Source of the DNA: an uncultured Lachnospiraceae bacterium
Lineage (GTDB): Bacteria > Bacillota > Clostridia > Lachnospirales > Lachnospiraceae
Length of the DNA stretch: 47,988 nt
Assembly (NCBI GenBank): GCA_910577825.1
Contig: CAJTOK010000027.1
Location: 1 to 47,988 of the forward strand
Direction of reading: 5' to 3'
Every line of letters starts with the position of its first letter. The first letter of the stretch is position 1. This document shows, in pieces, positions 31,895 to 39,331 of the stretch. A program made the translations under genes and the position numbers. The notes below the pieces were generated by a model. The model had not been told where the DNA came from, ran no database searches, and saw nothing but the letters and a program-made list of their open reading frames with translations.

Positions 31895-32500
31895 ATGGTA
31901 GCAATAGTTGATTATGACGCAGGGAACCTTAAAAGTGTAGAGAAAGCACTTATATATCTTGGGGAAGAGTGCAAGGTTACAGGAGTGCCTGAAGAGATTT
32001 ATAATGCAGACAAGGTAATACTGCCAGGCGTTGGTGCATTTGGTGATGCAATGGGGAAACTGGAGAAATCCGGGCTTGCAGAAGTTATTAAAAAAGTTGC
32101 AGCAGATAATAAGCCACTATTTGGGATATGCCTCGGGCTGCAGCTTATGTTTGAGTCAAGTGATGAGATGCCAGGCGTGAAAGGGCTGGGTATCCTTAAA
32201 GGCAGGATTCTTGCAATTCCCCCGGCAGATGGATTTAAAATACCGCATATGGGCTGGAATTCAATATCTATAAGAAAAGGAAGCCGTTTATTTAAAGATA
32301 TACCAGATAATCCATATGTATATTTTGTACATTCATATTATCTTAAGGCAGACAATGAAGAAGATGTAGCAGCATCTACAGAATATATAACACATATACA
32401 TGCTGCCGCAGAGCGCGGCAATATATTTGCATGCCAGTTCCATCCGGAGAAAAGTGGTGATACAGGGCTTAAAATACTGAAAAATTTCTGTGAATTATAA
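31895..32500 (+). CDS. hisH: Imidazole glycerol phosphate synthase, glutaminase subunit HisH
   Basis: A 201-residue class I glutamine amidotransferase that feeds ammonia to HisF in histidine and AICAR synthesis. The triad is C79 in FGICLGLQ, H183 and E185 in FHPEKSGD, and the oxyanion region PGVGAFGD is at 44-51. GGAGGG precedes the ATG. HisF follows after 18 bases. No other his gene is next to them, so the pair is separate from any main his operon. Confidence 0.95.
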   Translation: MVAIVDYDAGNLKSVEKALIYLGEECKVTGVPEEIYNADKVILPGVGAFGDAMGKLEKSGLAEVIKKVAADNKPLFGICLGLQLMFESSDEMPGVKGLGILKGRILAIPPADGFKIPHMGWNSISIRKGSRLFKDIPDNPYVYFVHSYYLKADNEEDVAASTEYITHIHAAAERGNIFACQFHPEKSGDTGLKILKNFCEL

Positions 32501-32518
32501 AATATAAGTGAGGTAAGT

Positions 32519-33280
32519 ATGTTTACAAAAAGAATTATACCATGCCTTGATGTCAATAACGGGCGTGTGGTAAAAGGTGTAAATTTTGTAGATTTAAAGG
32601 ATGCAGGAGACCCTGTTGAAGCTGGTGCCGCATATGGGAAGGCTGGTGCAGATGAGCTTGTATTCCTTGATATTACAGCATCATCAGATGCAAGGGCTAC
32701 TAAGGTTGACATGGTACGGCGTGTAGCAGAAACCGTATTTATACCATTTACAGTTGGCGGCGGAATAAGGACTGTAGAAGATTTTAAACTGGTTTTAAGG
32801 GAAGGCGCAGATAAGGTTGCAGTTAATTCGGCGGCAATACAGAATCCCCGGCTTATATCAGAAGCAGCAGAGAAATTTGGAAGCCAGTGTGTTGTAGTTG
32901 CAATAGATGCCAAAAGGCGTAAAGATGGAAGCGGCTGGAACATATATAAGAATGGCGGGCGTGTAGATATGGGCATTGACGCTGCAGAGTGGGCAATAAA
33001 AGCAGACAGGCTTGGTGCAGGTGAGATACTTATTACAAGCATGGACTGTGATGGTACTAAAAATGGTTATGATATAGAACTTACAAGAACTATATCAGAA
33101 AACGTTTCCATTCCTGTAATAGCATCAGGAGGGGCGGGCAGGCTTGAACATTTTAAAGAAGCATTTACAGAGGGAAAGGCAGATGCAGTCCTTGCTGCTT
33201 CGCTTTTCCACTATAAAGAACTTGAAATAAATGAAGTAAAAGAATATTTAAACAAAGAAGGAATAAGCGTAAGAAGATAG
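32519..33280 (+). CDS. hisF: Imidazole glycerol phosphate synthase, cyclase subunit HisF
   Basis: A 253-residue TIM barrel that cyclises PRFAR with ammonia from HisH. Catalytic D11 (PCLDV) and D130 (VAIDAK) are at exactly the standard positions. The phosphate-binding loops (TVGGGIRT, ASGGAGR) are intact. It is translated after HisH within one operon. Uracil-DNA glycosylase follows after 33 bases. Confidence 0.96.
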   Translation: MFTKRIIPCLDVNNGRVVKGVNFVDLKDAGDPVEAGAAYGKAGADELVFLDITASSDARATKVDMVRRVAETVFIPFTVGGGIRTVEDFKLVLREGADKVAVNSAAIQNPRLISEAAEKFGSQCVVVAIDAKRRKDGSGWNIYKNGGRVDMGIDAAEWAIKADRLGAGEILITSMDCDGTKNGYDIELTRTISENVSIPVIASGGAGRLEHFKEAFTEGKADAVLAASLFHYKELEINEVKEYLNKEGISVRR

Positions 33281-33313
33281 TTAAGGAACAGAAGCAGCAA
33301 AGGAGGAAAAATT

Positions 33314-33991
33314 ATGTCAATGATACAGAATGACTGGCTTGATGCAATAAAGCCAGAATTTTCAAAGCCTTATTATAAAGAGCTTTTTGAATTTGTAAAA
33401 GAAGAGTACAGCAGGACAGTTGTATACCCGCCAGCAGATGATATATTTAATGCGTTCCACTTTACTCCGCTTTCATCTGTAAAGGTTTTAATACTGGGGC
33501 AGGACCCATACCACAATGTACACCAGGCGCATGGGCTTTGTTTCTCAGTGCTGCCAGACCAGCCGGAAATACCACCATCTTTACAGAACATTTATAAAGA
33601 AATACATGATGATATAGGCTGTGACATACCTAATAACGGCTACCTGAAGAAATGGGCAGACCAGGGTGTCCTTATGCTTAATACGGTACTTACGGTAAGG
33701 GCACACCAGGCTAATTCCCACCAGGGCAAAGGCTGGGAGAAGTTTACAGATGCCGTAATACAGGCTGTCAATGCACAGGACAGGCCAGTAGTTTACCTGT
33801 TATGGGGGAAACCGGCGCAAAGCAAAATACCAATGCTTACAAATCCTAAGCACCTTATACTTAAAGCACCACATCCAAGCCCGCTATCTGCATACAGGGG
33901 GTTCTTTGGGTGCAGGCATTTCAGCAAAACTAATGATTTCCTTAAAGAAAATGGGTTAGAGCCAATAGACTGGCAGATTGAAAATGTATAA
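33314..33991 (+). CDS. ung: Uracil-DNA glycosylase (family 1)
   Basis: A 225-residue base-excision repair enzyme that removes uracil from DNA. The water-activating D64 lies in GQDPYH, the uracil-binding segment follows (HGLCFSV), and the leucine-loop catalytic histidine H187 is in HPSPLSAYRG. The size is normal. AAAGGAGG precedes the ATG. Its stop is directly followed by the ribosome binding site of the FtsA-like gene, so the two are joined on one transcript. Confidence 0.96.
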   Translation: MSMIQNDWLDAIKPEFSKPYYKELFEFVKEEYSRTVVYPPADDIFNAFHFTPLSSVKVLILGQDPYHNVHQAHGLCFSVLPDQPEIPPSLQNIYKEIHDDIGCDIPNNGYLKKWADQGVLMLNTVLTVRAHQANSHQGKGWEKFTDAVIQAVNAQDRPVVYLLWGKPAQSKIPMLTNPKHLILKAPHPSPLSAYRGFFGCRHFSKTNDFLKENGLEPIDWQIENV

Positions 33992-34003
33992 ATGGAGGTT
34001 CTG

Positions 34004-36244
34004 ATGGCAGATAGTTCCAGACAAGCAGGCAAAGTAAATATGGAAGGTGTTCCAGAACAACTGGTATTTGGCCTGGACATTGGTACAAGAAGCATAGTTG
34101 GTACGGTGGGGTTTAAAAACAGCACAAATGGTTTTGTAGTAGTTGCGCAGGTAGTTAAAGAGCACCAGACAAGGGCAATGCTTGACGGGCAGATACATGA
34201 TATTGGCAAAGTGGCTGCTACAATAGAAGAAGTGCATAAAAAGCTTGAGGACATGACTGGCAGAAGGTTTAAAGATGTATGTATTGCTGCCGCAGGCCGT
34301 GTACTTAAAACTGTTGAAGCAGAAGCACAGACAAACTTTGTCTCAGATACAGTAATTACAAGTGAACATATATATACACTTGACATGCTTGGTGTTGAAA
34401 ATGCCTACAGCATCCTGCGTGATGAGAAAAAGACAGATGATATCAGGTTTTACTGTGTAGGCTATTCAGTTAAGCATTATTACCAGAATGACTATATTAT
34501 ATCTAACCTTGAAGGCCATAAAGCAATGAGCATAAAAGCAGAAATTATTGCCACATTCCTTCCTAATGAAGTAGTTGACGGGCTATATGCTGCAGTAGAA
34601 CGTGCAGGCCTTTATGTTGCCAACCTGACACTGGAACCTATTGCCGCTATAAATGTTGCAATACCTGAGAAGTTCAGGCTGCTTAATATTGCGCTTGTTG
34701 ATGTTGGTGCAGGGACTTCTGATATATCCATAACCAAGGATGGGAGCATTATAGCATATGGCATGATTCCGTCTGCCGGTGATGAATTTACAGAATGTAT
34801 CGCCAAACACTATCTTACAGATTTTAATGAAGCAGACAGGCTTAAATGTGCCAGCACGGTTAATACAGAGGTTGAATTTTACGATATTATGGGGCTTCCG
34901 CAGAGAGTTGCATCAGAAGAGATAGCAGAAGTAGTAGAAGAAACCGTTAAAAGCACGACAAAAAGCATTGCTGGTAAAATTATGGAGCTTAATGGCGGCA
35001 AATCTGCCAGTGCCGTATTTGTAGTTGGCGGCGGCGGCAAGATTAAAGGATTTGTAGAAAACCTTGCAGAATACCTGGGACTGCAGAAAGAAAGGGTAGC
35101 GCTGCGTGGTTCGGAAGTGCTTGGCAATGTAGAATTTATGCAGGATGATATTAAAGTAGATTCCCTTTTAGTAACACCCGTCGGAATATGCCTTAATTAT
35201 TATGAACAGCGCAATAACTTTATATTTGTAACAGTAAATGGCGAGCGTATCAAGCTTTACGATAACAGCAAGCTTACAATTATGGATGCCGCAATACAGA
35301 TGGGATTCCCTAATGTGGATTTATTCCCAAAACGTGGCAAAACCCTTATATATTTTGTTAATGGTGAAAAACGTATGCTGCGTGGCAAGGAAGGTGAAGC
35401 CGCCATTGTCAGGCTGAACGGAAGGCAGACGGGCATGAGTGCGTCACTTGAACAAAATTCCAAAATTGATATTATACCATCAACACGTGGCGCAGATGCA
35501 GTGTTTGAAATAAGCAGCCTTCCAGAGTACAGTTCCAGCATGGATATAATATTTAATGGAAAAGAAATAACATGCCCACGCTTCGTAACAGTAAACGGGG
35601 AACTTGTATCAGGTTTTTATGAAGTTAAAGATTTAGACCGTATAGAGATACTGGGATATTACACACTTGAACAGGTACTGGAATTTATGGATATTATTTA
35701 CAGGGGGAAAGTATACGTAAATAATGTAATTGCGCCTATGGACACAAAAGTATATGATAATTTTTCAATTATATGTGAAATTATGAAAGAAGAGCCTAAC
35801 TATAATGAACTTATAGAAAAATATGGTGACGGGCAGTTCCCTGTTGCAAGTGAACTTTTATATTCTGGCAGTCCCATGCCTGCAGAAAGGGATGTGCAGG
35901 AAACAATAAAAGAAGATATACAGGAGAATATACAAGAACAAGAAGAGGAAATGGCAGAAGAGGACATATATATAGAAGAAACACAGGAAGAAGAGTACCA
36001 GGAGGAAGAAATACCAGAAGAAAAAGCTGCCAATATAACTGTTAATGGTGACAAGGTTGTATTAACAGGCAAACAAAGATATATACTTGTTGATGTGCTG
36101 GATTTCTATCCTGTTGATACCTCAGTAGCACATGGCGACCATCTTGAAACATCTGTAAATGGAATAGCATGTGATTTTACCCAGGCTGTAAATGATGGTG
36201 ATATTATAAAAATTGAATGGGTGGAAAGGCAGCATGGAGGATAA
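34004..36244 (+). CDS. FtsA-like actin-fold protein with long C-terminal extension
   Basis: A 746-residue protein. The first ~370 residues are an FtsA/PilM-type actin fold: phosphate-1 loop GLDIGTRSIVGTVG, an SHS2-like insert, phosphate-2 DVGAGTSDISI and adenosine loop VVGGGGKIKGF. The remaining half has two or three small beta-rich modules (FVTVNGERIKLYD type), which may be ubiquitin-like or SLBB-like. A highly acidic stretch of about 40 residues follows, then a last module with NGDKVVLTGKQRYILVD. FtsA itself is about 420 residues, so this is not the division protein proper. The ATG at 34004 is chosen because GGAGG lies six bases upstream. It may organise membrane-bound filaments or an envelope structure; the role is unknown. 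Confidence 0.8.
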   Translation: MADSSRQAGKVNMEGVPEQLVFGLDIGTRSIVGTVGFKNSTNGFVVVAQVVKEHQTRAMLDGQIHDIGKVAATIEEVHKKLEDMTGRRFKDVCIAAAGRVLKTVEAEAQTNFVSDTVITSEHIYTLDMLGVENAYSILRDEKKTDDIRFYCVGYSVKHYYQNDYIISNLEGHKAMSIKAEIIATFLPNEVVDGLYAAVERAGLYVANLTLEPIAAINVAIPEKFRLLNIALVDVGAGTSDISITKDGSIIAYGMIPSAGDEFTECIAKHYLTDFNEADRLKCASTVNTEVEFYDIMGLPQRVASEEIAEVVEETVKSTTKSIAGKIMELNGGKSASAVFVVGGGGKIKGFVENLAEYLGLQKERVALRGSEVLGNVEFMQDDIKVDSLLVTPVGICLNYYEQRNNFIFVTVNGERIKLYDNSKLTIMDAAIQMGFPNVDLFPKRGKTLIYFVNGEKRMLRGKEGEAAIVRLNGRQTGMSASLEQNSKIDIIPSTRGADAVFEISSLPEYSSSMDIIFNGKEITCPRFVTVNGELVSGFYEVKDLDRIEILGYYTLEQVLEFMDIIYRGKVYVNNVIAPMDTKVYDNFSIICEIMKEEPNYNELIEKYGDGQFPVASELLYSGSPMPAERDVQETIKEDIQENIQEQEEEMAEEDIYIEETQEEEYQEEEIPEEKAANITVNGDKVVLTGKQRYILVDVLDFYPVDTSVAHGDHLETSVNGIACDFTQAVNDGDIIKIEWVERQHGG

Positions 36245-36250
36245 TATGTT

Positions 36251-37048
36251 ATGAGGGTCTGCAGTATTGCAAGTGGAAGCAGTGGGAACTGCATTTACAT
36301 TGGTGATAAGGATACTAATATACTTATAGATGCAGGGATAAGCCGCAAAAGGATTGCAGAGGGGCTTCTGGCAATAGGGGTAAGGCCGCAGGAGCTTGAC
36401 GGGATATTTATTACACATGAACATACTGACCATATACAAGGTGTCAGTATGATGGTAAAAATGTTTGATGTGCCAGTTTATGCCACAGGGCCTACACTTG
36501 ATGCTATCAGGAGAAAAGACAGGCAGGGCGTAATATCAATGGAGCATTTATATGAGGTACATCCTGACAGACGCATAAAGTTTAAAAATATGGAAATAAC
36601 GCCATTTTCCATACCACATGATGCGGCAGACCCTGTGTGCTATACTGTTAATACTGGCAAATATAAGGCAGGGGTTGTTACAGACCTTGGCTGCTATAAT
36701 AATTATATAACAGGCCATCTTGAAGGAAGTGATATTTTAATGCTTGAGGCAAACCATGATATAAGTATGCTTGAAGCAGGAAAATACCCATATGCCCTTA
36801 AATGCAGGATACTGGGCAGTAAGGGGCATCTCTCTAATGAAGATTCTGGAAAACTTCTATGCCGCCTGCTTGGCAAAAGGCTTAAATATGTATTCCTTGC
36901 ACATCTTTCTAAAGAGAACAATTACCCGGAACTTGCATACCAGGCAGTAAAATGCCAGATTTGGGAAGAACTCGGGATAAATGAACTTCCATTCCAGATG
37001 TCAGTAGCTAACAGGGATGTACCTTCTGCAATAGCAAGTTTAGATTAA
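36251..37048 (+). CDS. walJ: MBL-fold metallo-hydrolase, WalJ/YycJ type
   Basis: A 265-residue metallo-beta-lactamase-fold protein. The metal motif HEHTDH is at residues 56-61, with later ligands in the H-D-A-A-D region and HLSKENN. The N-terminal RVCSIASGSSGNCIYIG is characteristic of YycJ/WalJ, a putative exonuclease-like protein linked to cell-wall regulation and to coordination of DNA replication in Firmicutes. The walRK genes are not adjacent here. It follows the FtsA-like gene by six bases. Confidence 0.88.
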   Translation: MRVCSIASGSSGNCIYIGDKDTNILIDAGISRKRIAEGLLAIGVRPQELDGIFITHEHTDHIQGVSMMVKMFDVPVYATGPTLDAIRRKDRQGVISMEHLYEVHPDRRIKFKNMEITPFSIPHDAADPVCYTVNTGKYKAGVVTDLGCYNNYITGHLEGSDILMLEANHDISMLEAGKYPYALKCRILGSKGHLSNEDSGKLLCRLLGKRLKYVFLAHLSKENNYPELAYQAVKCQIWEELGINELPFQMSVANRDVPSAIASLD

Positions 37049-37097
37049 GCGTACCGGATACATAAGTTTGCCATAAAACGGCAGAATGGAGGATACA

Positions 37098-37370
37098 ATG
37101 AAAAAGACAGTAGTAACAGTGGTGGGGAAAGACAGCGTAGGCATTATAGCCAAGGTATGCACGTACCTTGCAAACAATAGTGTAAATATACTTGACATTT
37201 CACAGACAATAGTTGATGGTTTCTTTAATATGATGATGATAGTTGATGTGGCAGCATGTTCAAAAGACTTTGAAACATTTAGCCACGAGCTGGAACAGAT
37301 TGGCGGTGAAATGAACTGTATTATCAAGGCACAGCGTGAAGATATATTTGACAGTATGCACCGCTTATAA
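37098..37370 (+). CDS. ACT domain protein
   Basis: A 90-residue protein consisting of one or two ACT-like folds (VVTVVGKDSVGIIAKVCTYLANNSVNILD). It is the small partner that almost always precedes DUF711 proteins in Firmicutes, and is thought to bind an amino acid or other ligand for regulation. The ATG at 37098 follows GGAGG by six bases; a longer frame begins at 37086 inside that site. The DUF711 gene starts 35 bases downstream. Confidence 0.9.
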   Translation: MKKTVVTVVGKDSVGIIAKVCTYLANNSVNILDISQTIVDGFFNMMMIVDVAACSKDFETFSHELEQIGGEMNCIIKAQREDIFDSMHRL

Positions 37371-37405
37371 AGCATGGCCTGTACAAAGCAGAATATGGAG
37401 GAATT

Positions 37406-38770
37406 ATGATTAATATATATGAAGTCCTTGAAACTAATGACATGATTGAGAAAGAAAACCTTGATGTCCGTACCATAACGCTTGGCATAAGCCTTTTAAA
37501 CTGCATTGACAGCAATCTGGAAAGCCTTAATGAAAAAATATATAACCGTATTACAACCGTTGCAAAGGAACTTGTACCAACAGGCAGGGCAATAGAAAAA
37601 GAATTTGGAATACCTGTAGTAAATAAGCGTATTTCAATTACGCCTGTGGCAATAATAGGTGCATCAGCATGTAAAACCACAGAAGACTTTGTTAAAATTG
37701 CGCAGACGCTTGATAAAGCTGCAAAAGCTACAGGAGTTAATTTTATCGGCGGGTACAGTGCACTTGTTTCAAAAGGCATGACAGAAAGTGACAAGCTTCT
37801 TGTCCGTTCAATTCCAGAAGCACTTGCATCAACAGACTTTGTATGCAGTTCAGTAAACCTCGCTTCCACCAGGACAGGCATTAATATGGATGCTGTAAAA
37901 CTTATGGGGGAAATAGTGCATGATACAGCTGTAGAAACAGCAGACAGGGACAGCATAGGCTGTGCAAAGCTTGTAGTATTCTGCAATGCCCCTGATGACA
38001 ATCCTTTTATGGCAGGTGCATTCCATGGCATCACAGAAGCAGACGAAGTTATAAATGTCGGCGTAAGCGGGCCGGGTGTAATGCGCAAGGCTTTAGAATC
38101 AGTACGTGGTGCAGACTTCGGGACACTTTGCGAAAAGGTTAAAAAGACAGCCTTTAAAATAACAAGGGTTGGCCAGCTTGTTGCAAGGGAAGCTTCAAAA
38201 AGGCTGGGCATACCATTCGGGATTATAGACTTGTCACTTGCACCTACACCGGCAGTAGGTGACAGCATAGCAGATATATTTGAAGAAATGGGATTACAGC
38301 GTGCAGGCGCACCAGGCACTACAGCAGCACTTGCACTTTTAAATGACCAGGTAAAAAAAGGCGGCATAATGGCGTCATCATATGTAGGCGGGTTAAGCGG
38401 CGCATTTATACCTGTAAGCGAAGACCAGGGAATGATAAATGCAGCAGAAGATGGTGCACTTACCATTGAGAAGCTGGAAGCAATGACATGTGTATGCTCA
38501 GTCGGGCTTGACATGATAGCAATACCAGGGGATACAAAACCTTCCACAATTTCAGGCATTATAGCTGATGAAATGGCAATAGGCATGATAAACCAGAAGA
38601 CAACAGCAGTACGCCTTATCCCTGCAATAGGAAAAGAAACTGGCGGAACTGTAGAATTTGGCGGGCTTCTAGGACATGCACCAGTAATGCCTGTAAACCA
38701 GTTTGGCTGTGAAGGCTTCATCAACAGGGGAGGCAGGATACCAGCACCAGTACACAGCTTTAAAAACTGA
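37406..38770 (+). CDS. DUF711 (UPF0210) protein
   Basis: A 454-residue conserved protein of the UPF0210/DUF711 family, with a pyruvate formate-lyase-like fold reported for relatives. It has the family's ordered features: VRTITLGISLLNC near the N-terminus, GGYSALVSKGM, VFCNAPDDNPFMAGAFHG, GVSGPGVM and the C-terminal GGRIPAPVHSFKN. No glycyl-radical motif is present, so radical chemistry is not supported. Its function is unknown, but it is conserved and paired with the ACT protein just upstream. TATGGAGGAAT precedes the ATG. Confidence 0.92.
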   Translation: MINIYEVLETNDMIEKENLDVRTITLGISLLNCIDSNLESLNEKIYNRITTVAKELVPTGRAIEKEFGIPVVNKRISITPVAIIGASACKTTEDFVKIAQTLDKAAKATGVNFIGGYSALVSKGMTESDKLLVRSIPEALASTDFVCSSVNLASTRTGINMDAVKLMGEIVHDTAVETADRDSIGCAKLVVFCNAPDDNPFMAGAFHGITEADEVINVGVSGPGVMRKALESVRGADFGTLCEKVKKTAFKITRVGQLVAREASKRLGIPFGIIDLSLAPTPAVGDSIADIFEEMGLQRAGAPGTTAALALLNDQVKKGGIMASSYVGGLSGAFIPVSEDQGMINAAEDGALTIEKLEAMTCVCSVGLDMIAIPGDTKPSTISGIIADEMAIGMINQKTTAVRLIPAIGKETGGTVEFGGLLGHAPVMPVNQFGCEGFINRGGRIPAPVHSFKN

Positions 38771-38821
38771 TAAGGACAAAAAGGCATTATAAAAATTGCA
38801 CATTATAACCGGGGAAAAGCA

Positions 38822-38851
38822 GGGCGGAACTACCAGTTTTGCCCCTATTTT
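38822..38851 (+). terminator. Terminator after the DUF711 gene
   Basis: GGGCGGAACT (38822-38831) pairs with AGTTTTGCCC (38835-38844), with two G-U pairs and an ACC loop, followed by CTATTTTATG. It ends the ACT/DUF711 transcript. Confidence 0.7.
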
Positions 38852-38869
38852 ATGCCATTTAGGCAAGTT

Positions 38870-38949
38870 TGACATGAAAATCAAATATTTCTGACATGAA
38901 ATTTGTACGAATCTGACATGAAAAATGAAATTTTGTGACATTGAAATGA
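38870..38949 (+). repeat. Four TGACATGAAA-type repeats at exact 22-bp spacing
   Basis: TGACATGAAA begins at 38870, 38892 and 38914, and a fourth copy with one extra T (TGACATTGAAATG) begins at 38936. The spacing is 22 bp each time, about two helical turns, so all copies face the same side of the DNA. The bases between copies differ except for AT-richness. The last copy overlaps the -35 of the promoter at 38941. This is the layout of a multi-site activator or repressor binding array. The binding protein is unknown. Confidence 0.8.
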
Positions 38950-38968
38950 CAAATAAAAATTATATAAA
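38941..38968 (+). promoter_or_regulatory. Promoter P1 next to the 22-bp repeat array
   Basis: TTGAAA (38941-38946), a 16-base spacer and TATAAA (38963-38968). The fourth array repeat runs into the -35, so this promoter is the likely target of the array. It would start an RNA near 38975, far upstream of the surface protein gene. Confidence 0.6.
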
Positions 38969-39039
38969 ATACTTGTAGCTCATCCAGACCACTTTTTAAA
39001 CATCAGGAACAGCAATCTGTCCAGATGGTAAAAAAATGG

Positions 39040-39068
39040 TTGACTAAATACTAAAGGTGTGGTATGAT
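39040..39068 (+). promoter_or_regulatory. Promoter P2, plus a possible 35-codon leader peptide
   Basis: TTGACT (39040-39045), exactly 17 bases, then TATGAT (39063-39068). In the P1 RNA this same site could serve translation: AAAGGTG at 39053-39059 precedes an ATG at 39064 that opens a 35-codon frame to about 39171, with a hydrophobic stretch (FVSIYIFSQLVFCIF). The peptide is hypothetical; the promoter match is good. Confidence 0.5.
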
Positions 39069-39166
39069 TCTTGAATACAATAGATGGGAGATTATCCTAT
39101 ATCAAGGATACACTTTTGTTAGTATTTACATTTTTTCTCAATTGGTTTTTTGTATTTTTAGGAAAG

Positions 39167-39210
39167 GATGAGTGAGGCTGCTGTATTAAGTGGTTTTGCT
39201 CATCTTTTTT
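39167..39210 (+). terminator. Possible terminator inside the long leader
   Basis: GATGAG (39167-39172) and CTCATC (39199-39204) followed by six T residues. The stem is short and the loop long (26 bases), so it is weak. If used, it would end P1 and P2 RNAs as short transcripts of about 135-235 nt. Confidence 0.35.
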
Positions 39211-39271
39211 GCCGGCAGGGGGATGGAAGCGCGGCAATACAAAAAAGTGTGAAAAATGTAAAAATTCAGGA

Positions 39272-39300
39272 TTGACAAAATACAACATCTGATGTATGAT
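39272..39300 (+). promoter_or_regulatory. Promoter P3 of the surface protein gene
   Basis: TTGACA (39272-39277), exactly 17 bases, then TATGAT (39295-39300): a near-consensus vegetative promoter. The expected start is near 39307, 25 bases before the ATG, with AAGGAGG at 39317-39323. This predicts strong constitutive expression. Confidence 0.85.
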
Positions 39301-39331
39301 TGTAGAATAAAAATATAAGGAGGCATATTAA

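Noticed and set aside
32338..33042. A 234-codon minus-strand frame across hisH/hisF
   Set aside because: Both plus-strand genes have complete catalytic residues at standard positions; the reverse frame has no support.
37324..38787. A 487-codon minus-strand frame over the DUF711 gene
   Set aside because: Shadow of the conserved DUF711 gene; composition is typical of antisense reading and it has no start signals.
38870..38949. The 22-bp-spaced repeats considered as a CRISPR array
   Set aside because: The conserved unit is only about 10 bp and the gaps 12 bp, far below repeat and spacer sizes. The array touches a promoter -35, so a regulator binding array fits.
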